Part shown: one piece after another, positions 1 to 5,117 of the stretch
Layout: the number at the start of each line of letters is the position of its first letter
How positions within the stretch are numbered: the first letter of the stretch is position 1
Origin: Aalborgiella sp043775055
Lineage (GTDB): Bacteria; Pseudomonadota; Gammaproteobacteria; Burkholderiales; Burkholderiaceae_C
Direction: 5' to 3'
Assembly (NCBI GenBank): GCA_043775055.1
Contig: JAYVSU010000077.1
Location: forward strand, 1 to 6,048
DNA: 6,048 nt
The notes under the pieces: model-generated
What the model was told of the DNA's origin: nothing
The model's input: only the letters and a program-made list of their open reading frames with translations
The model's database searches: none
Position numbers and translations under genes: made by a program

Positions 1-909
1 ACCCTCCAAGTAATAGCGCACATTGGGGTGGGTTTTCCAGCGTTGGAACTCTTCAAACGGACTCAAATACGGGTTGCTGTAATCCAAACCGGTGATGAAA
101 CCCAAGGCCACTTTGTTGTCTTCAAGGTGGTACAAAAACGCGCCGCCATAGGTCTCGCTGTCCATTGGCCAGCCGGCGGTGTGCATGACAAAGCCGGCTT
201 GATGGCGCTTCGGGTCAATTTCCCACAGTTCTTTGATGCCCAAACCGTAAGTTTGTGGGTCTTTGCCATCGTCCAGCTTGTACTTGGCGATGATTTGTTT
301 GCCCAAATGGCCGCGTGCGCCCTCTGCAAAAATGGTGTACTTCGCGTGCAACTCCATACCGAGCTGGAAGCTCTCCATCGGCTCGCCGTCTTTGCCCACA
401 CCCATGTTGCCTGTCGCCACCCCTTTGACCGACCCGTCCGCGTTGTACAACACTTCTGCGGCAGCAAAACCCGGGAAAATCTCAACGCCCAGTGCTTCGG
501 CTTGCTCTGCCATCCAACGCGTGACCGCGCCAAGGCTGACGATGTAGTTGCCGTGGTTTTGAAAGCAAGCCGGCAAGAGAAAATTTGGCACGCGGGTGCT
601 CGACTTTTCACCCAAAAAGATCATGGCATCATCGGTCACCGGCTGGTTCAACGGGGCACCCATGGCTTGCCAGTCGGGGAAGAGCTCGTACATCGCAATC
701 GGGTCCATGATGGCACCGGACAAAATGTGCGCACCCGGCTCCGAACCTTTTTCCAACACCACGACCGACACGTCGGTGCCTCTAGCGGCCGCCATTTGCT
801 TGAGCCGAATGGCAGTCGCCAATCCGCCAGGGCCACCGCCGACCACGACCACGTCGTATTCCATGGCTTCGCGCGGGCCGAATTGGGCGAGGATGTCGTC
901 TTGGGTCAT
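1..909 (-). CDS. Electron transfer flavoprotein-ubiquinone oxidoreductase, N-terminal part (3' end beyond the window)
   Basis: ETF-QO passes electrons from reduced electron transfer flavoprotein to the ubiquinone pool at the inner membrane, linking acyl-CoA and amino-acid dehydrogenases to respiration. The visible 303 residues begin MTQDDILAQFGPREAMEYD and run straight into the FAD-binding Rossmann motif GGGPGG (residues 24-29, G-x-G-x-x-G), followed by an LEKG strand end. Family signatures are then readable: NHGNYIVSLG, GVATGNMGVGKDGEP, GMELHAKYTIFAEGARGHLGKQ, DPQTYGLGIKELWE, HTAGWPMDSETYGGAFLYHLEDN and SPFEEFQRWKTHP. Full-length proteins have about 550 residues, so the C-terminal ubiquinone/4Fe-4S ferredoxin part is simply off the edge; there is no sign of truncation. 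The start at 909 is chosen because the residues before the FAD motif match the family; the ribosome site is weak (GAAAGAAA just upstream). A later Met (residue 16) is a less likely start. It is divergent from the thioesterase. Confidence 0.95.
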   Translation of the reverse strand, partial: MTQDDILAQFGPREAMEYDVVVVGGGPGGLATAIRLKQMAAARGTDVSVVVLEKGSEPGAHILSGAIMDPIAMYELFPDWQAMGAPLNQPVTDDAMIFLGEKSSTRVPNFLLPACFQNHGNYIVSLGAVTRWMAEQAEALGVEIFPGFAAAEVLYNADGSVKGVATGNMGVGKDGEPMESFQLGMELHAKYTIFAEGARGHLGKQIIAKYKLDDGKDPQTYGLGIKELWEIDPKRHQAGFVMHTAGWPMDSETYGGAFLYHLEDNKVALGFITGLDYSNPYLSPFEEFQRWKTHPNVRYYLEG

Positions 910-996
910 GGGTTTCTTTCGAAGATGGCTTGAAAATGGCGTGTGATGAGTAATTGACAGCATTTTAGAGGGACAAGCGGCTTCATTTTGTCTCGC

Positions 997-1022
997 AGGA
1001 GGCTAAGATGCTTCTAAAGTGA
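997..1022 (+). promoter_or_regulatory. Consensus Shine-Dalgarno with four-codon mini-ORF ahead of the thioesterase gene
   Basis: A perfect AGGAGG (997-1002) lies 5 bases before ATG at 1008, which opens the tiny frame ATG CTT CTA AAG TGA (Met-Leu-Leu-Lys-stop). Its stop (1020-1022) overlaps a GTG at 1019-1021 that is in frame with the thioesterase, 24 codons before its likely ATG at 1091. The ATG at 1091 has no Shine-Dalgarno of its own (the bases before it read AATCCTCCC). The mini-ORF could be a leader that feeds ribosomes to the GTG, or the motif may be fortuitous. The sequence facts are certain; the function is inference. Confidence 0.35.
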
Positions 1023-1090
1023 CTTCTCTAAAACGTGTTTGTAGCGAAAAAAAAGCGGCAACAAAACTGCAAAAAAAAAGTAATCCTCCC

Positions 1091-1516
1091 ATGAAATTTA
1101 TCATCCCCGAGCAAAAAAAGTTGGTTTTCGAAATGTCCATCCCCATCCGCTGGGGTGACATGGACGCGATGAACCATGTCAACAACACGGTTTACTTCCG
1201 CTACTTAGAGACCTGTCGCATCGAGTGGATGCGTTCCATCGGCTGCCTGCCCGACCCGCAGGGTGTTGGCCCAGTCATCGTCAACGCCTTTTGCAATTTC
1301 TACAAACAGCTGGAATACCCAGGCGATGTGGTCGTCAAAATGTACGTCAGCGACCCCGCCCGCACCACCTTTGAAAGCTGGGGCACCATGGAGCGCGCAG
1401 ACCAACCCGGCATCATTTACGCTGCTGGCGGCGCAACGACGATTTGGGTGGACTTTCCCAAACAAAAAGCCTGTGAATTACCGCTGTGGATGCGGGAACT
1501 GGTGACGGTGGGTTAG
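1091..1516 (+). CDS. Acyl-CoA thioesterase, hotdog fold, 4-hydroxybenzoyl-CoA thioesterase / YbgC-like family
   Basis: Predicted cytosolic enzyme that hydrolyses an acyl-CoA thioester to free acid and CoA; the substrate cannot be told from sequence. The 141-residue protein is the usual size for a single hotdog domain. The active-site signature sits near the N-terminus: IRWGDMDAMNHVNNTVYFRY (residues 19-38), where D25 aligns with the catalytic aspartate of the 4HBT family and H29/N31 follow in the long helix region. The rest (VVVKMYVSDPARTTFESW, then AAGGATTIWVDF) fits the curved beta-sheet. ATG at 1091 is chosen because MKFIIPE leads directly into the domain. However, it lacks a ribosome site, and the frame stays open back to GTG 1019, which would add a lysine-rich 24-residue extension containing two runs of 8 and 9 adenines. 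The gene stands alone, divergent from ETF-QO, and may share acyl-CoA metabolism with it. Confidence 0.88.
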   Translation: MKFIIPEQKKLVFEMSIPIRWGDMDAMNHVNNTVYFRYLETCRIEWMRSIGCLPDPQGVGPVIVNAFCNFYKQLEYPGDVVVKMYVSDPARTTFESWGTMERADQPGIIYAAGGATTIWVDFPKQKACELPLWMRELVTVG

Positions 1517-1546
1517 TGCTAAAAAAGGTCGGAATTCATTAAATAT

Positions 1547-1567
1547 GCCTAAAATAAGGCTATTTTT
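1547..1567 (+). terminator. Possible weak intrinsic terminator after the thioesterase
   Basis: GCCT (1547-1550), loop AAAATA, AGGC (1557-1560), then TATTTTT. The stem is only four base pairs, so this is a weak candidate. It lies 31 bases after the thioesterase stop in the convergent spacer, the right place for an end signal. Confidence 0.3.
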
Positions 1568-1590
1568 GGCTGTAACCTGCGTATTTGTTC

Positions 1591-1614
1591 AATAGTTTGC
1601 TATTAAAATTATAG
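1591..1614. repeat. AT-rich inverted-repeat element in the convergent spacer
   Basis: AATAG (1591-1595) and CTATT (1600-1604) form a short hairpin with loop TTTG. The overlapping 17-mer TGCTATTAAAATTATAG (1598-1614) is itself nearly palindromic (CTAT...ATAG). It matches the format TGCTA-N7-TAG of a segment inside rlmD at 4321-4337. It lies between the convergent stops at 1516 and 1635. It may be a degenerate copy of a short dispersed repeat; from the window alone this is inference. Confidence 0.35.
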
Positions 1615-1634
1615 TAATTACGGATTTCAAAAAC

Positions 1635-2483
1635 TCACCGAACCGCCCACCAACTCTCCGCATGACCTTGCAACCAGTTCGCAGCCAGTGCTTGGTTGTC
1701 GCCAAACGGGTCATCGTTGGGGTGGAAGTCGCGTTTGAAGTAGGCCAAGAGCGGTTTGCTGCAAGTCCAGATAAAGCCGTTTTTGCCGATAAAGAACTTG
1801 GCGGCGCTCCACCAGGTGCTGGGTTTGAACAGGCTGCCGTCGTGCCAGAGATTGAGAGTGGTTTGGCGAATCGTGTCGTAGCTGAACAGCACCAGCACAT
1901 AGATGTACCAGCGGATGCGCCATTTGTAGTTGCCACCCCGCGCGTTATATACATCAAAGGCGACGGCTTTGTGTTCGGTTTCTTCGGCGGCGTGCCAGCG
2001 CCACAGGGTTTTCATCTTCTCGTCCGCCGCGTCAAACCACGAGCCGTAGCGCAGCGTGCCATCGGCAAACACGGCGGTGCAGTGCTCAAAAGCGGCGGTC
2101 ACAGCCAAGTAATGGATGGGTTTAACGTTTTGCGATTTGGCATAGGCCAGCCGCTTGGTCGCCCAGTTTTCCCAGTGGTTGACCAAGCCTTGCTGCGTCA
2201 GATGGCCGTTGTACAGGTCGTGAATACGCCGATGTGTGGCTTCTTGGCCGATGAATTGGGCAACCGTGGCGCGTAGCTCGGCGTAGTCTGGCGTGTCGGG
2301 CAGGAGCTTGGCGCTTTCGCGCACCGCGTCGATAAAGCTCTGCTCGCCGACGGGAAAGCTCATCGACAGCGCGTTGTAATACTGGCTCAAAAAAGCATCG
2401 CCGCTGTGCCAATGGCGCTCGAACCCGCTTTCAATGTCGACTTCGAGCTTACGAACAGTGAGCTGGGGGCTGTTGTTGATCAT
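1635..2483 (-). CDS. PF10118-type putative metal-dependent hydrolase, ferritin-like diiron motif
   Basis: I recognise this as the bacterial family annotated 'predicted metal-dependent hydrolase' (PF10118 / COG3687), whose reaction is not established as far as I know. The 282 residues are near the family's usual length. The carboxylate/histidine spacing resembles a four-helix diiron protein: E47 in SFPVGEQSF, E81-x-x-H84 in FIGQEATH, E133 in AAFEHCTAVF, and E168-x-x-H171 in HAAEETEHKAVAFD. That is the E, ExxH, E, ExxH order of ferritin-like oxidases, so an oxidase or oxygenase role is as plausible as hydrolysis. A hydrophobic stretch (about residues 191-201, WYIYVLVLF) may contact the membrane. 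The start at 2483 precedes a conserved-looking N-terminus but has only a weak ribosome site. It lies 22 bases after the AhpD-like gene on the same strand, probably co-transcribed and possibly translationally linked. Confidence 0.85.
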   Translation of the reverse strand: MINNSPQLTVRKLEVDIESGFERHWHSGDAFLSQYYNALSMSFPVGEQSFIDAVRESAKLLPDTPDYAELRATVAQFIGQEATHRRIHDLYNGHLTQQGLVNHWENWATKRLAYAKSQNVKPIHYLAVTAAFEHCTAVFADGTLRYGSWFDAADEKMKTLWRWHAAEETEHKAVAFDVYNARGGNYKWRIRWYIYVLVLFSYDTIRQTTLNLWHDGSLFKPSTWWSAAKFFIGKNGFIWTCSKPLLAYFKRDFHPNDDPFGDNQALAANWLQGHAESWWAVR

Positions 2484-2505
2484 CTTGAATGTGTATAAAA
2501 CGAGA

Positions 2506-3132
2506 TTATTCTTTTTTTGCTTTTGGCACCCGCCCCATCAGGTAAAACTCGGGGTTGGGCATCATGCTGCTGAAGCTGGCCATGCGGTTGGACAGGCCAA
2601 AAAACGCGGTGATGGCGGCGATGTCCCAAATGTCCTCGTCGTCAAAACCATGCGGGTAGAGCGCGGCAAAGTCGGCTTCTTCGATTGCAGCGGAGTGCTG
2701 GCAGACCTTCATGGCAAAGTCCAGCATGGCGCGCTGGCGTGAGGTTATGTCGGCTTTACGGTAGTTGACCGCCACTTGGTCGGCGACCAGCGGCTTTTTC
2801 TCCATGATGCGCAAAATAGCGCCGTGCGCGACCACGCAGTACAGGCATTCATTGGCTGCGCTGGTGGTGGTGATGATCATTTCGCGGTCACCTTTGTTCA
2901 AATTGCTGGTGCGGCCCACCGATTCAGGCGCCATCAGCGCGTCATGGTAGGCAAAAAACGCCCGCCATTCAGCGGGTCTGCGTGCAAAGGCCAAAAAGAC
3001 GTTGGGGACAAAACCGGCTTTTTCTTGCACTTCCAGCACCTTGGCGCGGATGTCGTCGGGCAGGTCTTTGAGTTCAGGGGCTGGGTAGCGGGGAGAGGTG
3101 AGCGGGGAGGTTGAGGTGGTAATTGATGTCAT
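2506..3132 (-). CDS. AhpD-like peroxidase-related protein (carboxymuconolactone decarboxylase / alkylhydroperoxidase superfamily)
   Basis: Likely thiol-dependent peroxidase or thiol oxidoreductase of the AhpD core family ('peroxidase-related enzyme' subgroup). In the 208-residue product the active site is intact: E84, then C96-x-x-C99 and H103 in the stretch NECLYCVVAHGAIL. The spacing E-(12)-C-(3)-C-(4)-H is the same as in Mycobacterium tuberculosis AhpD (E118, C130, C133, H137). Upstream, PAPELKDLPDDIRAKVLEVQ and AGFVPNVFLAFARRP are typical of the subgroup, and YPHGFDDEDIWDIAAITAFFGLSNRMA closes the helical domain. The start at 3132 is chosen because the frame further upstream (Met at 3156 or 3249) would overlap the start of rlmD on the other strand and has no family-like sequence. 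No clear ribosome site precedes it, so the start is less certain than the function. It is the first gene of a probable two-gene operon with the PF10118 gene. The hydroperoxide or other substrate is unknown. Confidence 0.88.
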   Translation of the reverse strand: MTSITTSTSPLTSPRYPAPELKDLPDDIRAKVLEVQEKAGFVPNVFLAFARRPAEWRAFFAYHDALMAPESVGRTSNLNKGDREMIITTTSAANECLYCVVAHGAILRIMEKKPLVADQVAVNYRKADITSRQRAMLDFAMKVCQHSAAIEEADFAALYPHGFDDEDIWDIAAITAFFGLSNRMASFSSMMPNPEFYLMGRVPKAKKE

Positions 3133-3154
3133 AGCGTGATTATGTAGGGCAGCC

Positions 3155-4654
3155 ATGTCTGAGACAATAGGGCCTATGACTGAAAAAATTGAACTTGAAC
3201 CGAATTTGACCCCTTCACCCGTAGCTACAACCCCAGCTACAACCCCCAAAAGCTACCCCGTAGAGTGGCTAAACGTTGAATCTTTAGACATTGAAGCCCA
3301 AGGCGTGGCGCACAAAGCTGATGGCAAAGTGGTGTTTATCGACGGCGCGCTGCCGTTTGAGGTGGTCAGCGCCAACACCAACCGCAAGAAGGAAAACTGG
3401 GAAAAAGCGACGCTGACGGCGATTCACCGCGAATCCTCCCAGCGCGTCACCCCCGGCTGCCCGCACTTTGGCATGCACGAAGGCGCTTGCGGCGGCTGCA
3501 AGATGCAGCATTTGCACGTGGCGGCGCAGGTGGCGGTGAAACAGCGCGCCTTGGAAGACGGCTTGTTGCATTTGGGCAAACTTAAAGCCGGCAATGTGAT
3601 GCGTCCGATTGAGGGCCCAGCTTGGGGCTACCGCTACCGCGCTCGTATTTCCGTGCGGTTTGTCCGCAAAAAGGGTGAAGTGCTGATCGGCTTTCATGAG
3701 CGCAAAAGCCGCTATGTGGCGGACATAAAGGTTTGCCACGTGCTGCCCAAGCATGTGAGCGACCTGCTCATGCCGCTGCGCGCGCTGATTGGCAGCATGG
3801 ACGCCAAAGAGACGATCCCGCAGCTGGAACTCGCCGTGGGTGATGACGTGATCGCCATGGTGATCCGTCACATGGAGCCTTTGTCTGAGGGCGATATGGA
3901 TAAATTGCGCGCTTTTGCGGTGACGCACCCGGCCGTACAATGGTGGCTGCAGCCCAAGGGCTTGGACACCGTGCATTTGATGGATGAAAAGTTGGGCAAG
4001 GTCAGCACGTTGTTCTACGCGTTGCCGCAGTTTGGCATCACCATGCCGTTCAAACCGACCGATTTCACGCAGGTCAACCCGCACATCAACCAGGTGTTGG
4101 TGGCGCGGGCGTTGCGTTTGCTGGATGTGCAAAAGTCTGAGCGGGTGATTGACTGGTTTTGTGGCCTTGGCAACTTCACACTGCCGTTGGCAACCCAAGC
4201 GCGCGAAGTGCTGGGCGTGGAGGGGAGTGAGGAGCTGGTGGCCCGATCACGTCAAAACTACGACTTAAATGGTAAAAACAGGTCAAATACCGGTGTAGCC
4301 GGCGTATCTAATCGATTGTCTGCTACACATTTTGTAGTTCGTAATTTGTTTGAAATCACCGGTGAAATATTGGCTTTGGATGGCGGCGCTGAAAAATGGC
4401 TGATGGACCCGCCGCGTGAAGGTGCGTTTGCACTGGTCAAAGCTTTGGTCGAATTGGTGCAAAACACGCAACCGGATGCCACTTGGCAACCGCCCAAACG
4501 CATTGTGTACGTGAGCTGTAACCCAGCGACATTGGCGCGGGATGCGGGGCTGTTGGTCAACGAGGCAGGCTATACCTGCACGGCAGCGGGGGTGGTGAAC
4601 ATGTTCCCGCATACCGCGCATGTGGAGTCAATTGCGGTTTTTGACCGAGCTTAG
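3155..4654 (+). CDS. rlmD: 23S rRNA (uracil-C5)-methyltransferase RlmD (RumA-type, U1939)
   Basis: SAM-dependent enzyme making m5U at position 1939 (E. coli numbering) of 23S rRNA; cytosolic, single polypeptide. An N-terminal TRAM-like domain (about residues 35-92) precedes four cysteines for a 4Fe-4S cluster: C102, C112 and C115 in CPHFGMHEGACGGC, plus C194. The SAM site is VIDWFCGLGNFTLPLA (from residue 331). Then come DPPREGA (D418), the nucleophile C455 in VSCNPATLARD, and the C-terminal base E491 in HVESIAVF. All catalytic elements are present. At 499 residues it exceeds E. coli RlmD (433) through a disordered Thr/Pro-rich N-terminal tail (ATTPATTP, a DNA tandem repeat) and an insertion of about 14 residues after NYDLNG (about 374-390), AT-rich at the DNA level. 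ATG 3155 is preferred for its AGGG 5 bases upstream; ATG 3176 also has AGGG but only 3 bases away. The stop overlaps that of the convergent DUF1232 gene. Confidence 0.95.
   Translation: MSETIGPMTEKIELEPNLTPSPVATTPATTPKSYPVEWLNVESLDIEAQGVAHKADGKVVFIDGALPFEVVSANTNRKKENWEKATLTAIHRESSQRVTPGCPHFGMHEGACGGCKMQHLHVAAQVAVKQRALEDGLLHLGKLKAGNVMRPIEGPAWGYRYRARISVRFVRKKGEVLIGFHERKSRYVADIKVCHVLPKHVSDLLMPLRALIGSMDAKETIPQLELAVGDDVIAMVIRHMEPLSEGDMDKLRAFAVTHPAVQWWLQPKGLDTVHLMDEKLGKVSTLFYALPQFGITMPFKPTDFTQVNPHINQVLVARALRLLDVQKSERVIDWFCGLGNFTLPLATQAREVLGVEGSEELVARSRQNYDLNGKNRSNTGVAGVSNRLSATHFVVRNLFEITGEILALDGGAEKWLMDPPREGAFALVKALVELVQNTQPDATWQPPKRIVYVSCNPATLARDAGLLVNEAGYTCTAAGVVNMFPHTAHVESIAVFDRA
3223..3246 (+). 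repeat. 12-bp tandem duplication inside rlmD
   Basis: AGCTACAACCCC occurs twice in perfect tandem (3223-3234 and 3235-3246), with a partial third copy, AGCTACCCC, shortly after. Because the unit is four codons, it reads ATTP-ATTP in the N-terminal tail of RlmD without breaking the frame. It lies before the folded TRAM-like domain, so copy-number change is probably tolerated. Confidence 0.8.
4293..4337. repeat. AT-rich inverted-repeat segment inserted in the rlmD coding sequence
   Basis: GTGTAGC (4293-4299) and GCTACAC (4322-4328) form a 7-bp inverted repeat around a 22-base loop. CTACA (4323-4327) and TGTAG (4333-4337) form a second, overlapping one. The 17-mer TGCTACACATTTTGTAG (4321-4337) has the same layout as TGCTATTAAAATTATAG at 1598-1614. 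The segment falls where RlmD has roughly 14 more residues than E. coli RlmD, and is visibly more AT-rich than the flanking gene. I infer an old in-frame insertion of a short repeat element; drift in a loop is the alternative. Confidence 0.4.
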
Positions 4655-4971
4655 CGCTTTGGGGTGACATCCGTCACCTTAGCGCCTGAATTCATTCCCT
4701 TTTTGTCAAACTGCGCCTTCAAGCTCTCGTACATGTCTTTTGGCAAGAACTTGAACGCCAGTTTGATGAGCACATAGGCAATCAAACCATCATCCAGCCA
4801 GCCGAGGATGGGGATGACGTCTGGAATCAAATCTACCGGGCTGATGATGTAAACCGCTGCCAAAATTGCCGTGATTTTGGCCACCATGGGCGCTGCCGGG
4901 TTGCGCAGCATGGCCCAGACCATCAAAATTTCAGTCCTAAAGCGAAGCCACAAAGCGCCTAATTTCCACAT
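4651..4971 (-). CDS. YkvA / DUF1232 family small membrane protein
   Basis: This 106-residue protein belongs to the DUF1232 (PF06803, YkvA) family, whose biochemical role is unknown to me. The hallmark core is plain: SPVDLIPDVIPILGWLDD at residues 44-61, an amphipathic/turn segment between two hydrophobic helices (about 30-43 and 62-76), suggesting an inner-membrane hairpin. The C-terminal 30 residues are polar and lysine-rich. The start is well supported: AGGAGA (plus-strand 4979-4984) sits 7 bases ahead of the ATG. Its TAA at 4651-4653 overlaps the TAG of convergent rlmD at 4652-4654, so the two messengers must be antisense at their 3' ends. A strong terminator upstream (5053-5078) separates it from the BI-1 gene on the same strand, so it probably has its own promoter in 4985-5052, where I see no convincing -35/-10 pair. 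Confidence 0.9.
   Translation of the reverse strand: MWKLGALWLRFRTEILMVWAMLRNPAAPMVAKITAILAAVYIISPVDLIPDVIPILGWLDDGLIAYVLIKLAFKFLPKDMYESLKAQFDKKGMNSGAKVTDVTPKR
4660..4681. terminator. Stem-loop just past the rlmD stop, without a T-run
   Basis: GGTGAC (4663-4668), loop ATCC, GTCACC (4673-4678): a perfect 6-bp stem. On the plus-strand RNA it extends through two G-U pairs and one U-A pair to 4660/4681. It begins 6 bases after the rlmD stop and lies inside the last codons of the DUF1232 gene (reading VTDVTP). No T-run follows on either strand, so it is not a standard intrinsic terminator. It may protect or define the rlmD 3' end, or be fortuitous. Confidence 0.3.
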
Positions 4972-5052
4972 AATTTATTCTCCTGAAAGACACACAACCA
5001 CTCAATGTTTGCTGAACAGAACCTGCAACGCGACGATAGGCTTGGGGATAAC

Positions 5053-5078
5053 AAAAAAGGAGCCCTCAGGCTCCTTTT
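5053..5078 (-). terminator. Strong intrinsic terminator of the BI-1/YccA-family gene
   Basis: AAAAGGAGCC (5055-5064) and GGCTCCTTTT (5069-5078) pair perfectly over 10 bp around the four-base loop CTCA. Read on the minus strand, the GC-rich core is followed by TTTTTT (5058-5053), the classic form. It lies 39 bases beyond the stop of the minus-strand gene ending at 5118. On the plus strand GGCTCC is followed by TTTT, so it could also stop rightward read-through from rlmD. Confidence 0.9.
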
Positions 5079-5094
5079 ATTGGCTTAGCGTGAG

Positions 5095-5116
5095 ATTAAT
5101 CACACATTAATCACAG
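5095..5116. repeat. 11-bp tandem repeat after the BI-1 stop
   Basis: ATTAATCACAC (5095-5105) is directly followed by ATTAATCACAG (5106-5116), differing only in the last base. The pair is enclosed by AGCGTGA (5087-5093) and TCACGCT (5122-5128), a 7-bp inverted repeat that spans the BI-1 stop codon. It lies between the stop and the terminator in the 3' untranslated region of that gene. Function unknown; replication slippage is the simple explanation. Confidence 0.7.
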
Positions 5117-5117
5117 C

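Noticed and set aside
781..792. TCTAGCGGCCGC, resembling a cloning-linker XbaI/NotI junction
   Set aside because: It reads naturally as Ala-Ala-Ala-Arg in the ETF-QO frame after the FAD-binding helix, with family-like sequence on both sides and no frame break. It is not a vector scar.
28..933. Open frame of 301 codons on the plus strand
   Set aside because: It is antisense to ETF-QO, which has unmistakable family motifs over the same bases. The antisense product shows no recognisable domain and is rich in His/Arg/Val as expected of a shadow frame.
954..959. TTGACA, a perfect -35 box, upstream of the thioesterase
   Set aside because: No acceptable -10 hexamer lies 16-18 bases downstream on the plus strand (the position reads GCGGCT), so I did not call a promoter.
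1003..1188. 61-codon minus-strand frame between ETF-QO and the thioesterase
   Set aside because: It runs antisense to the conserved thioesterase active-site region and has no ribosome site; its hydrophobic look comes from the complemented lysine codons.
1662..2276. Open frame of 204 codons on the plus strand
   Set aside because: It is the complement of the PF10118 gene with no ribosome site or recognisable motif.
2511..2518. T-run near the end of the AhpD-like gene as a possible terminator
   Set aside because: It encodes Lys-Lys codons at the C-terminus on the opposite strand and has no preceding stem. The next gene follows 22 bases later, consistent with read-through.
3154..3249. Upstream in-frame Met codons extending the AhpD-like protein to 216 or 247 residues
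   Set aside because: They would overlap the rlmD start region on the other strand. The added residues are Gly/Val/Ser-rich and unlike the family N-terminus, and no ribosome site supports them.
3284..4198. Open frame of 304 codons on the minus strand
   Set aside because: It is antisense to rlmD, whose cluster cysteines and catalytic motifs are intact. The product is a His/Gln/Arg-rich shadow with no domain.
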